Assembly: GCF_026914185.1 (NCBI RefSeq)
Contig: NC_070558.1
Location: forward strand, 7,511,501-7,575,500
DNA: 64,000 bases
Source: Puccinia triticina
Lineage: Eukaryota > Basidiomycota > Pucciniomycetes > Pucciniales > Pucciniaceae
Reading direction: 5' to 3'
Part shown: positions 33,641-45,406 of the stretch, in pieces
Numbering within the stretch: the stretch's first letter is position 1
Layout: each line of letters opens with the position of its first letter
The notes under the pieces: generated by a model
Told to the model about the DNA's origin: nothing
What the model saw: the letters and a program-made list of their open reading frames with translations, nothing else
Databases searched by the model: none
Made by a program: the position numbers and the translations under genes

Positions 33641-35666
33641 CAGATGTCATGTACCATTATTGTGATAATGGGTATCTTTGATCAACTTCTATGTTCTGTG
33701 ACGAATTGCAGCAATGGATACCAGTTCAGCTTTTGTGGATACGGGGGTTGATGGTCAATTACCACCAGATCCATTTTACTGCTCTAATGCAACAGTTTTT
33801 TTGACAATGCTTCAATTACTGCCCAGGAACAAGACCTCCTAGTCCAACAAGTATTTGACTTCTCAAAGGCACAGATGCAGGGGCACAAGGCTGCATACAT
33901 GGAGGTCTTCTGGATTGCTGTCATGAAGGGGGTTTCAATAAATTACCGGGCCAAGTAGAATACTGAAGTTGGGATCTGCTTGGGAATCACTTGTAAGCAT
34001 CAGCAATAACAGAACAATGGATGACCCCCCAAAACTACTGATACTCTGGCCTGGCCTGGCCAGACCCCAAGAAATCTAAGATGCAGAGGGCCTCAAAATT
34101 TTTCAAGAAAACAGGACAGTGTTACTGTTCCTACGTTGCCAGCCCCAATAATCCCTTGCAACGCAATCAATGCTGGATAGCCGCAGCGTTCTTGTATGCT
34201 CTGTATACTCCTTTGTGGCAACAAGGGATCAGTTTCAAGGGGGCCAATCTCTTCACAGCGCTACTCTTCCATTTCTCCTTGAGGGTAACTTATGAGCTGA
34301 ACTTGACTTGCTCAATATGTTTAACAATTAAAAGGGGTCAGAATAAGCTGTGGGAAATGGCCAACTCAAAGCACCCAGAAAGTTTCATTTGAAGAAAGTT
34401 CTCATCTTGTGATTTCTTCATTGAAACCCTTTTGGACCCGCTGGACCATAAGAAGAAAAAAAAACTCTTTGGCTTCATTGAAGATCAACCGTTCACCAGT
34501 GAGGCGCTACCAGGGACCAGACAGCCATCCGCAAAGACGCAGTGCAATTCACATGACATCACCATATGACCCAAGATGTTCCTCAGCTCTAACACCTCCT
34601 AAGCCAATGTTGGACAGCTATTTAACGTTTGGAATACCAAGGGCATTCAAATAAACTGCGGTCGCGTCTGTTGTTCATTCACGGAGGCAAATCAACCTTT
34701 GTTGAAACCAGCAACTCCCAAAAAGACCAAGGGTTGCAAGCCTAAGCTTCTCAACTCCAAAGTCAAGCTGGTCTGTTCACAGAGCACCAGCGGACACAAA
34801 CTTCTTGATATTTCATAGCTGACTTTTGAAGACGAGCTCCTGCCTCTTCATCTCAACATCCACCTAGAAGTGATGCACATAGCGGACAATCGCGCAAAAC
34901 ACAATTTCATGGGTACAACCAATTGGCCCTTCAAGCTCTCTATTGGAGGTCACACTTGTACTCTGATGTTGCGAGGCTATTGGGCCAAAATTCTCAAATC
35001 TTTGGGTGGTATGGTGGGTGTTTGGATCCATAACAATGCTTAAAAAAGTGGTTTTGCCCAACTTCTTAATTGTGTGCCAGGTAGTATCTCAGGTGTCTCC
35101 CCAGATACTTCCTGGCTGATTTCCTCCAGGATGTGGACGCCGGAAGAAGAGAAAAGTATGGAAGCTGTTATGGCAAAGATCCTCAAAGATGAAAAGAAGC
35201 TGGCTGGTGATATTCCTTTCATAAAAATGAAAGCAATTGTCCTACAACTCTGTATTGATATCCCACAACCCTTTGCAGCCATCTGCAACTTTGCCCGCAC
35301 CACCCTTGATTGAACCATCAAAAATGCCTGTATCCCCGACTTTCCCAACACTGCCCTTGATTGAACCATTGAAAATCTGTGTCCCCGAGGTTTCAACCCT
35401 TGTAAAATGCTCCAAAACAACCCCCATACTGCCTGATGTTTCTTCAGAAACAAGTAAGCCACAGCCAGTCAAAAAACGGGTCTTAAGCAAGTTAAATTTA
35501 AAACCACCCAAGTCGCCACAAGTACTGCCACCCCCAACGTTGATGGCCACCAATCTTGCACCACTAAATAATTCAGTTGAGGCTAAAACAAAGGGAATGA
35601 AGTCCCCTCACCCGCCTCCGCAAGACCCCCAGCCTATTTGCAGATCCATCAGGCAAAAATGAAAAT
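33641..35666 (+). pseudogene. Decayed cysteine-peptidase-like gene (C19/USP style)
   Basis: Plus-strand pieces in several frames form one damaged gene. The best piece (34081-34392) reads QRASKFFKKTGQCYCSYVAS then QRNQCWIAAAFLYALYTPLW, an NxCW-AA motif resembling the Cys box of ubiquitin-specific peptidases. Further on (about 34850-35040) RAKHNFMGTTNWPFKLSIGG and HTCTLMLRGYWAKIL resemble the region before the His box, where the active His is not conserved. The frame at 35074-35313 (SPDTSWLISSRMWTPEEEKS) and the Pro/Ser/Lys-rich frame 35237-35662 could be its C-terminal part. At least five frame changes or stops separate the pieces. The domain call is inference from two motifs. Confidence 0.45.
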
Positions 35667-36548
35667 ATTGGGTCAGGCTTTAGGCACACCAAAAAAATGC
35701 CAGATGCACACCAAAAATGGAGTGAATTATTTCTCACTTCAGTTTTATTGGAGTGACCACCAGTTCACTCCAGAACCTAGCCTTTTTTGGAGTGCACAGG
35801 CCTGCACTCCAGGTTGGTTTGGAGTGAACAGTCTGGCACTGCAATCACTCCCCACAATGGCCGGTTCGCACAGGCCATTGAGGGAGTACATAAGAGTACA
35901 TACATACAGGACCCTCCCAATGGCTGGTATAGACTGGTCATCAAGGGGACTCACCATGGAGAGGATAAAACCCTCTCAATTACCGGTCCAGATCATTGAG
36001 AGGACTCAACACTCTAGCACTCTTGATGGCCAGGACCAACAGGTCATGGAAAGGGCCCAACCCTCTCAATGACTGGCACTGTACCGGTCATTGAGATTAA
36101 TAAACCCTCTTGATGGGCGGCACAGATTGGTCATTGAGAGGACTCAATCCTCTTGATGACTGGTACAGGACCGGTTTGTACCGCCATCAAGAGGGTTAAG
36201 TCCTCTCAATGACCAACATTACAGTCATCAATAGGATACAACCTTCTTGATGACGGTCTGTACCACAATCAAGAGGTTTGATTCCTCTTGATGACCGTTA
36301 TGTTGGTCATCTAGAGGAATCAAACCTCTTGATGACTGTTATGTTGGTCATCAGGAGGAATCAAACCTCTCAATGACTGTTATTTTGGGCATTGAGAGGA
36401 ATAAGACCTCTTGATTACCGTTATTTTGGGCATTGAGAGGAATTAAACCTTTGGATGTAGAGATGGCCTCTCGCACCCGGGTACCCACCGCGGGTGCGGG
36501 TACCCGCCTGAAATTTCACAAATTCTCAACACCCGCACCCGCACCTGG

Positions 36549-36955
36549 CAAGGGTGGGCAGTTATCCAGATGAAAATCTGGCTGCAACTGACTGTAAAAA
36601 GCTGTAGAGATGTGCAACAGGGTTTTTGTTGTATCTTTGTGTTGATTGATAGTCCTCCTAACATATATTCATTGGATTTACATATTGGCTCACTGGCTGC
36701 TTTTTAATCATTAAATCTAGGTCAAAAATTCAGTTATCCGTAACTATTTGGTTGGATAACTAATTTCAGGTTTCTTTTCAGGGATAATATTTTACAGAGG
36801 TAAAGCCTATGTCTCCAAAGTTGAAAAAATGATTTATTATAACCAAGTAAAGCTTTGTTTTATTCAAATTGCCAATAAACAAAGATATAGGCCACCAAAA
36901 TCTAACTTACAGATGAAATTAATGGATAACTTGATAACGTAACTGCCCACCCTTG
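36549..36955. mobile_element. MITE with 7-bp TSD, TIR CAAGGGTGGGC
   Basis: 407 bp, TIRs CAAGGGTGGGCAGTTAT and the related GTAACTGCCCACCCTTG, TSD CACCTGG at 36542-36548 and 36956-36962. Same family as 17115-17742, but without the tRNA-like centre. Innermost of three nested elements here. Confidence 0.88.
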
Positions 36956-37129
36956 CACCTGGCACCCGCCGGCGTGTGCTTGGCGGGTATACCGGGTACC
37001 TGCTGGCGGGTGCCGGGTGCAGGGGCAGGTACCCGCTCTGATATACTCACTGCCGGTGAGAAATCCCTCCCGGTCAGCAATGCATACACAAGCTGACCGG
37101 GGGGGATTCCCACAGTCAGCAAGCTCATT

Positions 37130-37400
37130 GATGACCAGGAGGGAGTCCTCCCAGCCATTGATTATATTGATGACCGGGAGGGAGTCCTCCCAGCCATCTA
37201 GTAGATCGATGACCTGGAGGGAGTCCTCCCAGCCATCTAGTAGATTGATGACCGGGAGAGAGTCCTCCCAGCCATCTAGTAGATTGATGACCGGGAGGGA
37301 GTCCTCCCAGCCATCTAGTAGATCGATGACCGGGAGGGAGTCCTCCCAGCCATCTAGTAGATTGATTACCAGGAAGGAATCCTCCCAGTCATCAATATAC
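37130..37400. repeat. Minisatellite, about 39-bp unit
   Basis: Seven near-identical units of GACCGGGAGGGAGTCCTCCC followed by AGCCATCTAGTAGATTGAT. The unit contains the palindrome GGGAGG-AGTC-CTCCC. The 166-aa frame across it (37017-37517) is an artefact of the array, because the unit length is a multiple of three. Confidence 0.85.
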
Positions 37401-38615
37401 TCGCTGACCCGGGGATTCCTCCCGGAGTCCCGGGGGTGTAGTACCTCCTTGACCGGAGGGATCCCTCAGGTGGAAGAGGTGCACAAGCTTTTCAACCGGA
37501 GGGACTCCTCCGGTTGAGGAGTCCCTCCGGTCAAGGAGGTGCACACACCTCTGGGCGCAGGGATCGCTCCGCTTGAGGTGGTATGTACACCTCCCACCTC
37601 TTCAAATGGAGAGATCCCTCCGATCCATCTGGCCCACCAAGATGGGCGGGTACCCAGATGGGTACCCGTTTTTTTCCTGCCCAAAAACTGAAGACCCGCA
37701 CCCACACCCAGCACCCGCCGGCGGGTGCTGAGCGGGTTTTTTGTGTACCTGCTGGTGGGTGCCGGGTACCCAAGTGCCATCTCTATTTGGATGGCTGGCA
37801 CAGATTGGTAATTGAGAGCACTCAGCCCTCTCAATGGCCAGTAGGACCTTTCTGTACCACCATCCAGAGGGTCAAGTCCTCTCGATGATTGTCAGAACGG
37901 TCATGGAGAGGATACATCATGCAACCCTCTTTTTGACTGGTACAGACCGTTCATCAAGAGGGTTGAGTCCTCTCAATGACCAATCTGTGCTGGCCATTGA
38001 GAGGGCTTATTCCTCTCAATGACTGGGACAAGTGCTGGTCATTGAGAGGGTTGAGCCCTTTACATGACCCGTTGGTCCCGGTCATCAAGAGTGCTGAGTC
38101 CTCTCAATGATCTGGGCCAGTCGTCAAGAGGGTTTTATCCTCTTGGTGGGGGATTCCCCTTGATGACCGGTCTATACCGGCCATCGGGAGGGTCCTGTAT
38201 GTATTTATGTACTCCCTCAATGGCTGGTGCAGACCAGTCATTGAGGAAAGTGATTGGAGTGCTGGGCTGTTCACTCCAGACCAACCTGGAATCCAGGCCT
38301 GTGCACTCCAAAAAAGGCTAGTTTTTGGAGTGAACTGGTGGTCACTCCAATAAAAATGCAGTGAGAACTAATTCACTCCTTTTTTGGTGAGCATCTGGCA
38401 TTTCTTTGGTGTGCCTAAAGCCTTACCCTATTTGAAAACACACCAAATATGTAAAAAAATCATATGCAAAATTTTGAACACCATAAATGTTGGACCAAGC
38501 TTTTTGGCAAGTTCTGCAGTCGGGGCCAAGAAAAGTGCAGAACTCATCGCAAAGTCTGCCAGTCAACTACATACTAGTTAATTTCGCATTGAATTTATTG
38601 GAGCTAACTTATACT

Positions 38616-38816
38616 GGAGGACTTCCTGTCAAGTCTGGGAGCCTGCCAGATCTCAATTTACACACCCAAATCCATAATTTTTGACAAAAAGGGAAATGTT
38701 TTCCTAGCCCTACAGTTCATTACTTTCATGTGCACTGGTTGAGTTTTTGATAGGTGCCTTAATTTAGGATTTAGAGAGGCATCTAGAGCTCTCTAAATGA
38801 TGACGGGAAGTCATCC
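38616..38816. mobile_element. 201-bp MITE, copy 2
   Basis: TIRs GGAGGACTTCCTGTC and GACGGGAAGTCATCC, 3-bp TSD ACT (38613-38615, 38817-38819). Same length as copy 1 at 25625-25825. Its right TSD (38817-38819) overlaps the last bases of the neighbouring gene's stop codon region, so insertion occurred at the very 3' end of the coding region. Confidence 0.85.
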
Positions 38817-38817
38817 A

Positions 38818-39751
38818 CTAGAGGCGATGAAAGATATGATTAAGTAGAAGAATTAACCCCATTGTAAAAATAACGAGGCCCGGGATGACACAAATACCAA
38901 ATATCAAAGAGATTGTTGCTATTGGTTTCCTGTGAGCAATTTGAGGAGTACTTGACGTCATAGTGCGATGTTCGGTACCGTACCCGAGAGTGCGATGCTC
39001 GGCACCGCGCTTGATAGTGGGATGATCGGTACTGAACCTGATAGTGCGATGTTCGGCGGGTCTTCCCGGATGATCTTGGAGAGCCTTGAAACCGTGATTG
39101 ATTTGATAATTGGCCTTCTCAAGGTCGTCATCTTCCTGTTCTTTCATCTCATACGGCTACACGTGCAAGCAGATTGTTTCGAGCGGAGAACGTTCAGACT
39201 ACGTATGGTTTGAAATGGCTCGAAATGGCTCTTGAATCCGTTGGCAGGACTCACCAGAGTATTAAATGGCGGGGGGAACGGATCCTCTTCTGCGTCTGAT
39301 CCTGCGTTGATCAGAACTGGACATCCAGGCAGAAGGGAAGACTCTGCTACTGGCAAACTGATCCCTTCTGCCGGTACGGCTACTGGCAAACTGATCCCTT
39401 CTGCCGGTACGGAGCTCATAGCAGCATATTGTCCGATAAGCTATTGGAGAAGGCGTGTCTGTTAGTTCTTAGCTGAAAAGCTGCGAAGCACAAGTGAGAT
39501 TTAGAAACTGACTAGGAAAATGAGGAGAATGTAGACCATGATGAGGAGCGACCGTAAAGACCAGGTGGATGAATGGGACTTGCTGTGGCGAGAGGCTTGT
39601 GGGCCCGGCGGCGCTTTTTTTTATTCTCGGGTGTTGTGAAATGAGACACTTCTTGAGACCATCCAGCCCCTCTTACCATTCTGCTCTCTTCCATGACCGT
39701 CTTCCCAATGCTACTTGACCCACTGCCACCCCCTGAATACTCGGTAGACAT
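38818..39751 (-). CDS. Tail-anchored small protein, copy B (apparently intact)
   Basis: Three phase-0 exons 39677-39751, 39255-39440 and 38818-39156 give 199 aa. Exon 1 encodes MSTEYSGGGSGSSSIGKTV. Exon 2 contains a perfect 33-bp tandem duplication (11 residues, VPAEGISLPVA type) absent from copy A. Exon 3 starts PYEMKEQEDDDLEKANYQIN and carries extra EHRT-containing repeats. It ends in a hydrophobic anchor (ICVIPGLVIFTMGLILLL) that shows almost no identity with the anchor of copy A although the hydrophobic character is kept. The MITE next to the stop may have supplied the last residues. No family recognised; the layout suggests a tail-anchored membrane protein. The model rests on matching splice signals in both copies. 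Confidence 0.6.
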
Positions 39752-39955
39752 TGGAGGCCTCTATATCAGTACATCTCTTGTTGAGCGCCATGTATCCAAA
39801 TCTTCTGCAACTCGTCTCGAGTTTTCGTGAACACAAGCTGGACGTTTGACAAATGTCTTGTAAAACTAAAAGAGTCAGTTGGTCCATTTTCACCGCGTTT
39901 CGAGGCCGGAGACGTGTTTAACTGCTCAGTTTGTGGATCGTTATGGGCGCCCATT

Positions 39956-40212
39956 CTAAGAGACTACGGTTTGAGAAAAATATTGCTGCTTCAAAGGTTA
40001 CAGGCCCCGCTAGACTTGGAAACACTCCAGTGTATGTAGCAGTATTCAGTGGGACAATTGTGTAGACCCGGGCAATGAAAAGGGCTCGGTCGCCCATCAG
40101 CGTTAGTCACATCTCATAATTTACTGAATCTCTCTAACCTGAACGGAGAGCAAGAAAGAAATTAGATCCCAGCTCTTTTTTCACCAAAGTAGACTCAATC
40201 ATTCTACCAAAC
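39956..40212. promoter_or_regulatory. Short promoter region of the secreted-protein gene
   Basis: About 250 bp between the end of the duplication and the ATG at 40213, so the gene's proximal promoter and 5' leader lie here. The bases before the start (TACCAAACATG) fit an A at -3 context. No TATA element was identified with confidence. Confidence 0.35.
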
Positions 40213-41954
40213 ATGATTTTCAAAGGTTTTTTGGCCTCTCTACTGCTATTTTCTCAGCTTTATCCGGTTTTCTCCATGCAGGGTTTGGGCAAAGGCCTAG
40301 CAAGACTCCAAGACGTGAAAGAAGGGTCCAGTCAGGGAACAGGGGCATCCAAAAAAGCAAAAGGTGCGTCTCTGTTTGGAATTTTCCGCATCTTACAAAG
40401 CAACTCAAAGCGGAAGATGATCTCTTTCAACCCCACCCACAATTCTTTCATGAATCATTGCTTTCGCCCGTAGGCTTTTCAATCCCCGGCATATTCAAGT
40501 CGAAGGCTGGGACATCGAAGCCCTCAAAGGGAGCAGAGGATGAGCGAAATGCAATATCAGTTGACGCAGCAGAGAATGAATCTCATATAAAAGCGATGGA
40601 AGATCGGCTGTGTAAGTGAGATGTTCCTGCTCACCCTTGCTCATTCAACTATTTTCATTCACTGGAAATGTTCTAAGCCCCCGGCTGAGCTAAATCGCAC
40701 GTGACTTGACCTTCTTGCCATTGTTAAGTTTCCCATGAGGAAACGACGGCTTTATCTAATTTTCTAGAGGGAAGATGTAAGTTTTTGCCAATAAACCTTC
40801 ACCCTATCTTGACATCATAATTCATATTCATGTTTGTTCATGTTGACCTCTGATTTGCCAAAATCTGCAAAATTTATAGTCTTCCCGCTCGAAGGACACC
40901 TTGCGGAACCTTTCCATGAAAAATACGTGACTAGACAACCCAAACTCAAGAATCTGGAGAAGCAACACGGATTGGAAGTCAAACTAAACATCAGGACGCC
41001 AAAGCCATTGAGCAAAGAGCTGGTATCAGCACTCAACGACGCTCTAGAAGAACTGCCAACACACCAGCAATCTCCTCAAACCTCAGTACAGATGGCATAT
41101 TACGGACGGGTGTTTTTCCAGATCGCTCCAGACCAACATCTGTTTAGTGATCTCATCCGATCGCACATCATAAAAGCAATGAAATCGAAAATACAAGGAG
41201 CGGGGGATCAGTATAAAAAACTCTACAGTGCGTTGATCGCAACGGAAGAGTGGTCAAAATCGATCGAGCATCCGTCAAAACAGGAAAGAATGGCGAAACA
41301 GATCTGTAAGTGTGATGTTCCTATTGACCAAACTCCTTCATTAATTCCCTGTCAGTGGTCTTGACCCTTCGACAGAGTCCAATCACTCATGAATTATCAT
41401 TTTTTCCATTGTGTGTTTAGATGATTCTGATAAAATATTGAGCTTTTTCCAGGACGGTAAGTTTTTTCCCAACTAATCATATGCCAGTCACTTTTCATCT
41501 CGAAAACGAAATATTGATACTCATAATTGTCTTTGTCTACCTCGATTTTGCCAAAATCCACGAAACAGTGGACTTAACTGGTGATAGCACTGTGTTCCTA
41601 TACCGTGATAGATACTTCTATGGAGAAAAACCACTTGTGGATCTTGCGGACATCCGCTTGAAACACAAAAAGAAAGGGCAAATGAGCGAGAAGATGAGCC
41701 AACAACTCGACAACGCCCTGGAAATATTCCTCGAAATAAAGAATACTGATAAGGAAAGCGCATTGAAGATTGCATACTACGTACGAAAGTTTTTTGACAT
41801 CAGTAAGAATCACCAGAATTCTGGGCTTGATCAACATATCAAGGAGCGTATCCAATCAAAATATGTGCGGGGATCCCCACGGAACAACCCCAAAAACTTG
41901 ATGCTCGACGCGCTGAACCGTGCGTGGTCAGGAGAAAGATACACACCAAATTAA
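40213..41954 (+). CDS. Putative secreted two-module protein (effector candidate)
   Basis: Six exons (40213-40363, 40474-40611, 40729-40776, 40880-41305, 41421-41456, 41569-41954) give 394 aa, and all five introns are phase 1. The N-terminus MIFKGFLASLLLFSQLYPVF is a good signal peptide with cleavage likely near residue 21. Residues 22-96 are Lys/Ser/Gly-rich and lack a domain. Two homologous modules follow, about 97-254 and 255-394, each encoded by one tiny exon plus one long exon. The modules align at LSKELVSALNDALE (156-169) with MSEKMSQQLDNALE (305-318), and at AYYGRVFF (185-192) with AYYVRKFF (335-342). The introns between them are also similar. Cysteines are nearly absent. No known family recognised; secretion, small exons and position near repeats suggest a rust effector candidate (inference). 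Confidence 0.72.
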
Positions 41955-43272
41955 GCCACCAGTTATAAACAAGTTGTGATCAGAAACTGCTGAAACTCCT
42001 TGGAGTTTGGTTTTCGGAAAAAGAAATGACACCTATGCTTTTAAATCAACTCAAAGAGCTGAATAGTGTCCGTGAAAGGCTGGCTCTCGAGACTGCCTAG
42101 GTGGCCACGCGCCACTGAGCGTGTCCTGAATCGACACTAACTTACGCGACTGCCTTGTCCGCGATAAATCACCCGCGCAGCCGCGCCGCGTTACGCAGCG
42201 GGGTGCGGGCGTCCTCTCCTTTGGAGCTGGTGAAGGTGATTGGAGTCGCAGAGCAGGAGTTCTGCGCATTCGGACGCGACGGTTGGAGGCACACGGTTGG
42301 TCGGAGCCGCGCTCGGTCATCGTTATGACTCATCTACTCGATGGATGAGAGTTGTACAGTTGATCCGATTCCGTACACATTCCCGGGGTTCTTCTGTTTG
42401 CCTTCCAAATCGGCCGAAAATGCTGGGCGATCCATGCATAGAATGTGCACGCGTCCTCCACTCTTGTGGCCATTTGTCCGATGACGACAGGCCACGATAG
42501 GCCATGATGCGCACAGCATACATGTTAACAATCCCCAAACTCAGACAACTCTTTTCTTTGGCAAACACAAGACAGCCTTACGTAACACCGTCGGCTGTTT
42601 GTTCAACCGTCGGTTGTTTGTTCGGCTGAAGTTAATGCTGATGATCACCTTTCGGGGTCGACCGGTATACACCAACACGCATCATCCGATTTCTTTTGAC
42701 TTCTGCACTTCACGTGACGGTTAAATGTTCAGACAGCCAGGTTTGTTTGAGAAATATGTAACTTCAACGAGCTTCGGGTCGGAGTCCAGCGGAGTCCGGA
42801 CCAGTGGTTTTGTCCGATTGACAGCGCTTGTGTGGTGATCTTTATCAGCTTGGTGGTCTTCTTTGCTGCTTGCGACTTGGAACGGTGCTCTTGTAATCTA
42901 TCGGGCTTTGTACGCGTAAGCGTTGAGACTGAGAGGCTGTCAGAGGCGACTTCGCAGATCACCTGCATCGCGATGTGCAGTTGTTTTCTTTCCTGTGTTT
43001 TCCTGCATCCCACGCATGCAGGCAGGTAGTTATGCATGTCTGATTGACCTCGAAAGAACACACAAAGTGAGCACACTTGAACCCCAAAAGAGTCAAAAAT
43101 GGAAATGACTTTCAGGACACCGCGACAGCAGCCTACAAACTGCCCTGCTTCCTTGAGTCTCGATTGTACTTAGGCCCCTCGTGAATCCGTGCCGCGTGAC
43201 CCTTCGCCTTCTAGGCATAAAAAGTCTAACGAACTCTTTGGGGGATGCTTCACCTCCCACGTCTCGTATCAT

Positions 43273-43275
43273 GAT

Positions 43276-43322
<47 letters not shown>
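43273..43322. repeat. GAT trinucleotide microsatellite 1
   Basis: About 16 uninterrupted GAT/ATG repeats. Not in a supported reading frame. Confidence 0.95.
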
Positions 43323-43324
<2 letters not shown>

Positions 43325-45351
43325 CGGCTAAGAAGGTCTGCGTTTTAGTCTACTGTTCATCTGAGTACATAGACACCAGGACACTAAAGTCCAAGTGGGT
43401 TCCTCCACGCTTCGCTAAAGAAGCTCGGCACACGAGGCTCTCAGGAGGTATTCTAACCAACAGGGGTTTGGCCCAGTGAGACTTTAATACCGCCGGCCGG
43501 AATCGTCGATGGGTGCGGCAATCGGGCCCAAGTTCTCTTTGGCAGATCGCCCCAATGGCAAGCGGACCTTGCAAAGCTCTCCAGAGCTAGCTGCACATAA
43601 TTTCGCGCTGTTGAGCCTCGAAGCATCGAAAACATGCTGATTTTGTTACAGGGTGAGCCTCTGCGCACTACCCACATTTACCAGGTGCACTCCAACAAAG
43701 GAGTGCATTTGTGCGCCCTAACTTTGGGAGCGAATACCAGTTCACCCTTTTTTATATGCAAACAGTGGACCATCATCCGTCGGAGGGCTCACCACTCCAC
43801 TGCTCGGTGCTCTCGTGCCAACTTCACTAGAATGTAATTTGCGCGCCTCGACTGTATTCTGTTGCACTCGTCTCTCTATCAATTTTCGATCGCACTTTCT
43901 TGTGAACCTTCGGAAGTCTCCGCTCGCAGGTTGGGTTCAGACAAGCAAATGAAAGCTTGCTGAGTTCTAAATACTCTGATACGGTTGATCAAGCTTTTGA
44001 TAAGATCGGTGCTATGTGTTTATGGCTGATTGGGATCATAAACAATCCACAGAATAGAGGGTAGGCCCCGTCAGATTTCCAGCTGTCCTGGCCAAAATAC
44101 ATACAAGATAACCGGTGTGCATCTTGACCTCGAAGTGAAGAAGTTATTGGGTACAAGATGGGGAGCGTTCAATTCCGGGTGCCGTTGACCTCCGTTGGCC
44201 CGTTGGGGCATCCATCTGACTTTCGACCAGCCAAGGCTCCAAGCTCAATCTCGATCGTCAACCCGCTGATCACAGCGTTGCTGGCTGGGATTATCAAATC
44301 CAGATTGCAGATGCTATAAATCTTGATGAACTCCAAAATATCTGAACTACAAGGTATGTGATACCGGCGGCAGCGGGCAACTCCGGCGCACCCCAACTTG
44401 AAGGCTCTCTCTCTCTCTCTTGGCACCCTTCAGAGCACGAGACTGGATCCCTGGAACATCAGCCACTGTGCCATGATCGTTTCGGGCTCTTCGGAGAGGG
44501 GACCGTTATCTCAGATAGGAATGCGTATGTCCGGTGTTTAACAAGTTGTCCAGCACTACATAATAAAAGATCATCCCCGGCTTCCGGCTCCGCTTCCGCT
44601 CCAACTTCCAGTTCTTTCCCGGTTTGGAAGGCAACATGTAACAGTTACATACAAGTACAACATGGCATACCCGCAAGAAAGGAAATGTCTGGAAGAATCC
44701 TTGGAGATCAAAACATCCTCTCTAACCCCATTGTCAGGCCTTTCAAAACTTCATCCGCCTTAATTAGGTTACACTCATCATCTGGTTTTCCTATCCAACA
44801 AACGATCATCATCCTCCCCAACTCAATTCAAGGACGGTTAATCAAATTGGGCTAAAAGAAGCCACTCCAGTTGTTTTGAATTACAGCCTTACCGTGATAC
44901 CCGAATGTACCCCCACCTCCTCCACTTTTGCCTTGCAAGATTTGTATGCATCTAATAAAAGCTATTGTACACATTCTTCCTTCTTCCGTAGTCCATCGAT
45001 CGTCGCATTGGCTGTTCTACGTTTTACATTGTACATACAACAACTGTCGAAGGAAACTCGTCTTCCTCCGTCTGTCACACAGTGTCAGTGCTTCATCCCT
45101 CGTTCCTCCTGCCCGCTTCCGCCGCCGCTTGTCTGAGTTTCCTTTCTGGCCCAGTTCCTGGACTTTTGTCGGGGTTTTAAGATGGAGACACCAAGGGAAA
45201 ATAAATCCATAGACAAACCCAACCACACGTTGACGTATACATAGCCAAGTCTTCAAAAAAAAAAACAATCAAGTTTACCAGCGTGCCATGGCTATCACCC
45301 AACTATCCCAACCACCATCACCCACCCCGGGTTTCCAGGTCCGATTGGAGC

Positions 45352-45352
45352 C

Positions 45353-45406
<54 letters not shown>
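45352..45406. repeat. GAT trinucleotide microsatellite 2
   Basis: About 18 uninterrupted GAT repeats, 2.1 kb from the first array and in the same orientation. Not in a supported reading frame. Confidence 0.95.

Larger units (their letters stand above)
36458..37785. mobile_element. hAT-like GGTACC element, TIR TAGAGATGGC, 8-bp TSD
   Basis: 1328 bp, TIR TAGAGATGGC/GCCATCTCTA, perfect 8-bp TSD TTTGGATG (36450-36457, 37786-37793). Sub-terminal parts are built from CGGGTACC and CACCCGC. It contains the MITE at 36549-36955 and a tandem array at 37030-37540. Non-autonomous. Nested in the foldback element 35670-38428. Confidence 0.88.
35670..38428. mobile_element. Large foldback element hosting two nested elements
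   Basis: 2759 bp. Ends GGGTCAGGCTTTAGGCACAC and GTGCCTAAAGCCTTACCC are inverted, related to the ends of the Mutator-like element at 28545. The next 100 bp of each arm also match (GAGTGAATTA, GGAGTGACCACCAGTTCACTCC). Arms then consist of CCTCTCAATGACCGGT-type units in opposite orientation. The centre is replaced by the hAT-like element 36458-37785. A clear TSD was not found. It follows directly on the peptidase-like pseudogene. Confidence 0.75.
38455..39955 (-). repeat. Segmental duplication, copy B
   Basis: Matches copy A (12600-13656 plus 16546-16660) over its whole length, same orientation. It retains the uninterrupted promoter side (39752-39955) that copy A has lost to the LINE, and it carries a 201-bp MITE (38616-38816) 3' of the gene. 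Confidence 0.85.

Noticed and set aside
37017..37517. 166-aa plus-strand frame with RESSQPSSR repeats
   Set aside because: The unit is 39 bp, a multiple of three, so the frame stays open by arithmetic. It lies inside a hAT-like element.
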